Origin: Verrucomicrobiota bacterium
Lineage (GTDB): Bacteria; Verrucomicrobiota; Verrucomicrobiia; Verrucomicrobiales; Akkermansiaceae
Assembly (NCBI GenBank): GCA_008932955.1
Contig: WBXE01000139.1
Coordinates: forward strand, 1 to 6,467
Length of the DNA: 6,467 nt
Reading direction: 5' to 3'
Position 1 is the stretch's first letter; every line of letters starts with the position of its first letter. This document shows, piece by piece, positions 6,198 through 6,467 of this stretch. Made by a program: the position numbers and the translations under genes. Under the pieces are notes generated by a model, which was not told the DNA's origin, made no database searches, and saw only the letters and a list, made by a program, of their open reading frames with translations.

Positions 6198-6340
6198 CAG
6201 AGAACGAAATTCGGATGGTGACCAAGTGTCGGCAAATTTCAAGCAGAATTCTCCGGGCTGGGGCGATATTCTCCAGGGCCACTCCGGCACAGGTCATACG
6301 CGCCACGCAGACCGGGCATCCAGCCCGGAGGCGGGGGGAA
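6198..6340. other. Spacer between rnpB 3' end and the kinase gene
   Basis: This 143-bp stretch should carry the kinase promoter unless the gene is read through from rnpB. A minus-strand TTGAAA lies at 6242-6237, but nothing like a -10 box follows at 16-18 bp, so I do not call a promoter. The region also holds the hairpin listed at 6312-6328. Confidence 0.5.
6312..6328 (-). terminator. Perfect hairpin downstream of rnpB, possible terminator
   Basis: A perfect 6-bp GC stem, ccgggc/gcccgg with a 5-base loop, lies just beyond the apparent 3' end of the RNase P RNA. Its position suits transcript ending or 3' processing, but on the minus strand it is followed by tctgcg rather than a T-run, so Rho-independent termination is doubtful. 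A diverged relative of the same element occurs at 2605-2621. Confidence 0.3.
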
Positions 6341-6467
6341 GTGCCGCTCCCCTGTAAGCCGGATTTTGTCCGCCCCGCTCGCGCGGGGTTGGACGGTCAT
6401 TTCTCTCACTTCGCCGAGGCGAAACGCCCCGCTTGCGCGGGATGCGACTAATACCCGGAGTTAACGG
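6341..6467 (-). ncRNA. rnpB: RNase P RNA, 3' portion (continues beyond the window)
   Basis: RNase P RNA is the catalytic RNA that removes 5' leaders from tRNA precursors. On the minus strand the sequence contains ccgggta (about 6457-6451), then gagagaaatgaccgtc (6407-6392), a perfect GC hairpin (ccccgc/gcggggc type, 6373-6388) closed by gtcc/ggac, and gacaaaatccggcttac (6370-6354). The same order, with the near-invariant 3' signature (gac-A-gaa-ccggctta in E. coli), is found in bacterial type A RNase P RNAs. A second hairpin (cccgc/gcggg, 6427-6440 region) lies between the first two blocks. The 5' part of the molecule lies past base 6467. The exact 3' end is estimated, since the 5' partner of helix P1 is outside the window. 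Confidence 0.9.

Noticed and set aside
5556..6221. 221-residue plus-strand open frame opposite the kinase
   Set aside because: It is antisense to the catalytic kinase domain, whose motifs are unambiguous on the minus strand.
6214..6242. Sigma70-type promoter for the kinase gene starting from TTGAAA
   Set aside because: No acceptable -10 hexamer occurs at 16-18 bp from the TTGAAA.

Overview
The window reads as a chromosomal piece of a GC-rich bacterium, most likely from the Verrucomicrobia or a related PVC lineage. That placement is an inference. It rests on the LigA-type insertion near the C-terminus of the ligase gene, a membrane-anchored Ser/Thr kinase with a Pro/Ala-rich stalk, short intergenic tandem repeats, weak Shine-Dalgarno signals, and low-complexity 'tccaaaat/ttcaaaat' tracts. 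No marker gene in the window settles the phylum.

Layout from left to right: (1) 1-77, a perfect 9-bp tandem repeat cut by the window edge. (2) 125-337, a short open frame with coding-like base composition. It overlaps, in another frame, the start of (3) 256-2568, a long plus-strand frame whose first ~157 residues look like the kinase-like domain of phage and conjugative-element 'polyvalent' proteins. Its last ~575 residues are NAD-dependent DNA ligase from the middle of the adenylation domain to the BRCT domain. The ligase N-terminal Ia domain and the catalytic-lysine (KxDG) half of the nucleotidyltransferase domain are absent. The join lies in an AT-richer stretch carrying an in-frame 33-bp repeat. 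(4) 2569-2808, a gene-free stretch full of perfect hairpins. (5) 2809-3159 minus, a single-domain cupin, divergent from (6) aroB, 3239-4330 plus, a complete 3-dehydroquinate synthase. (7) 4362-6197 minus, a receptor-like Ser/Thr protein kinase convergent with aroB. (8) From about 6341 to the window end on the minus strand, the 3' portion of RNase P RNA (rnpB).

The genes do not form an obvious single pathway. aroB (shikimate pathway), rnpB (tRNA processing) and probably the kinase are ordinary core or lineage genes. The unusual part is the first 2.6 kb, where a mobile-element-type kinase-like domain is joined in frame to a ligase that has lost its nucleotide-attachment lysine. This could be a real gene fusion, a recombined pseudogene, or an assembly join at a low-complexity repeat; the sequence alone cannot decide.
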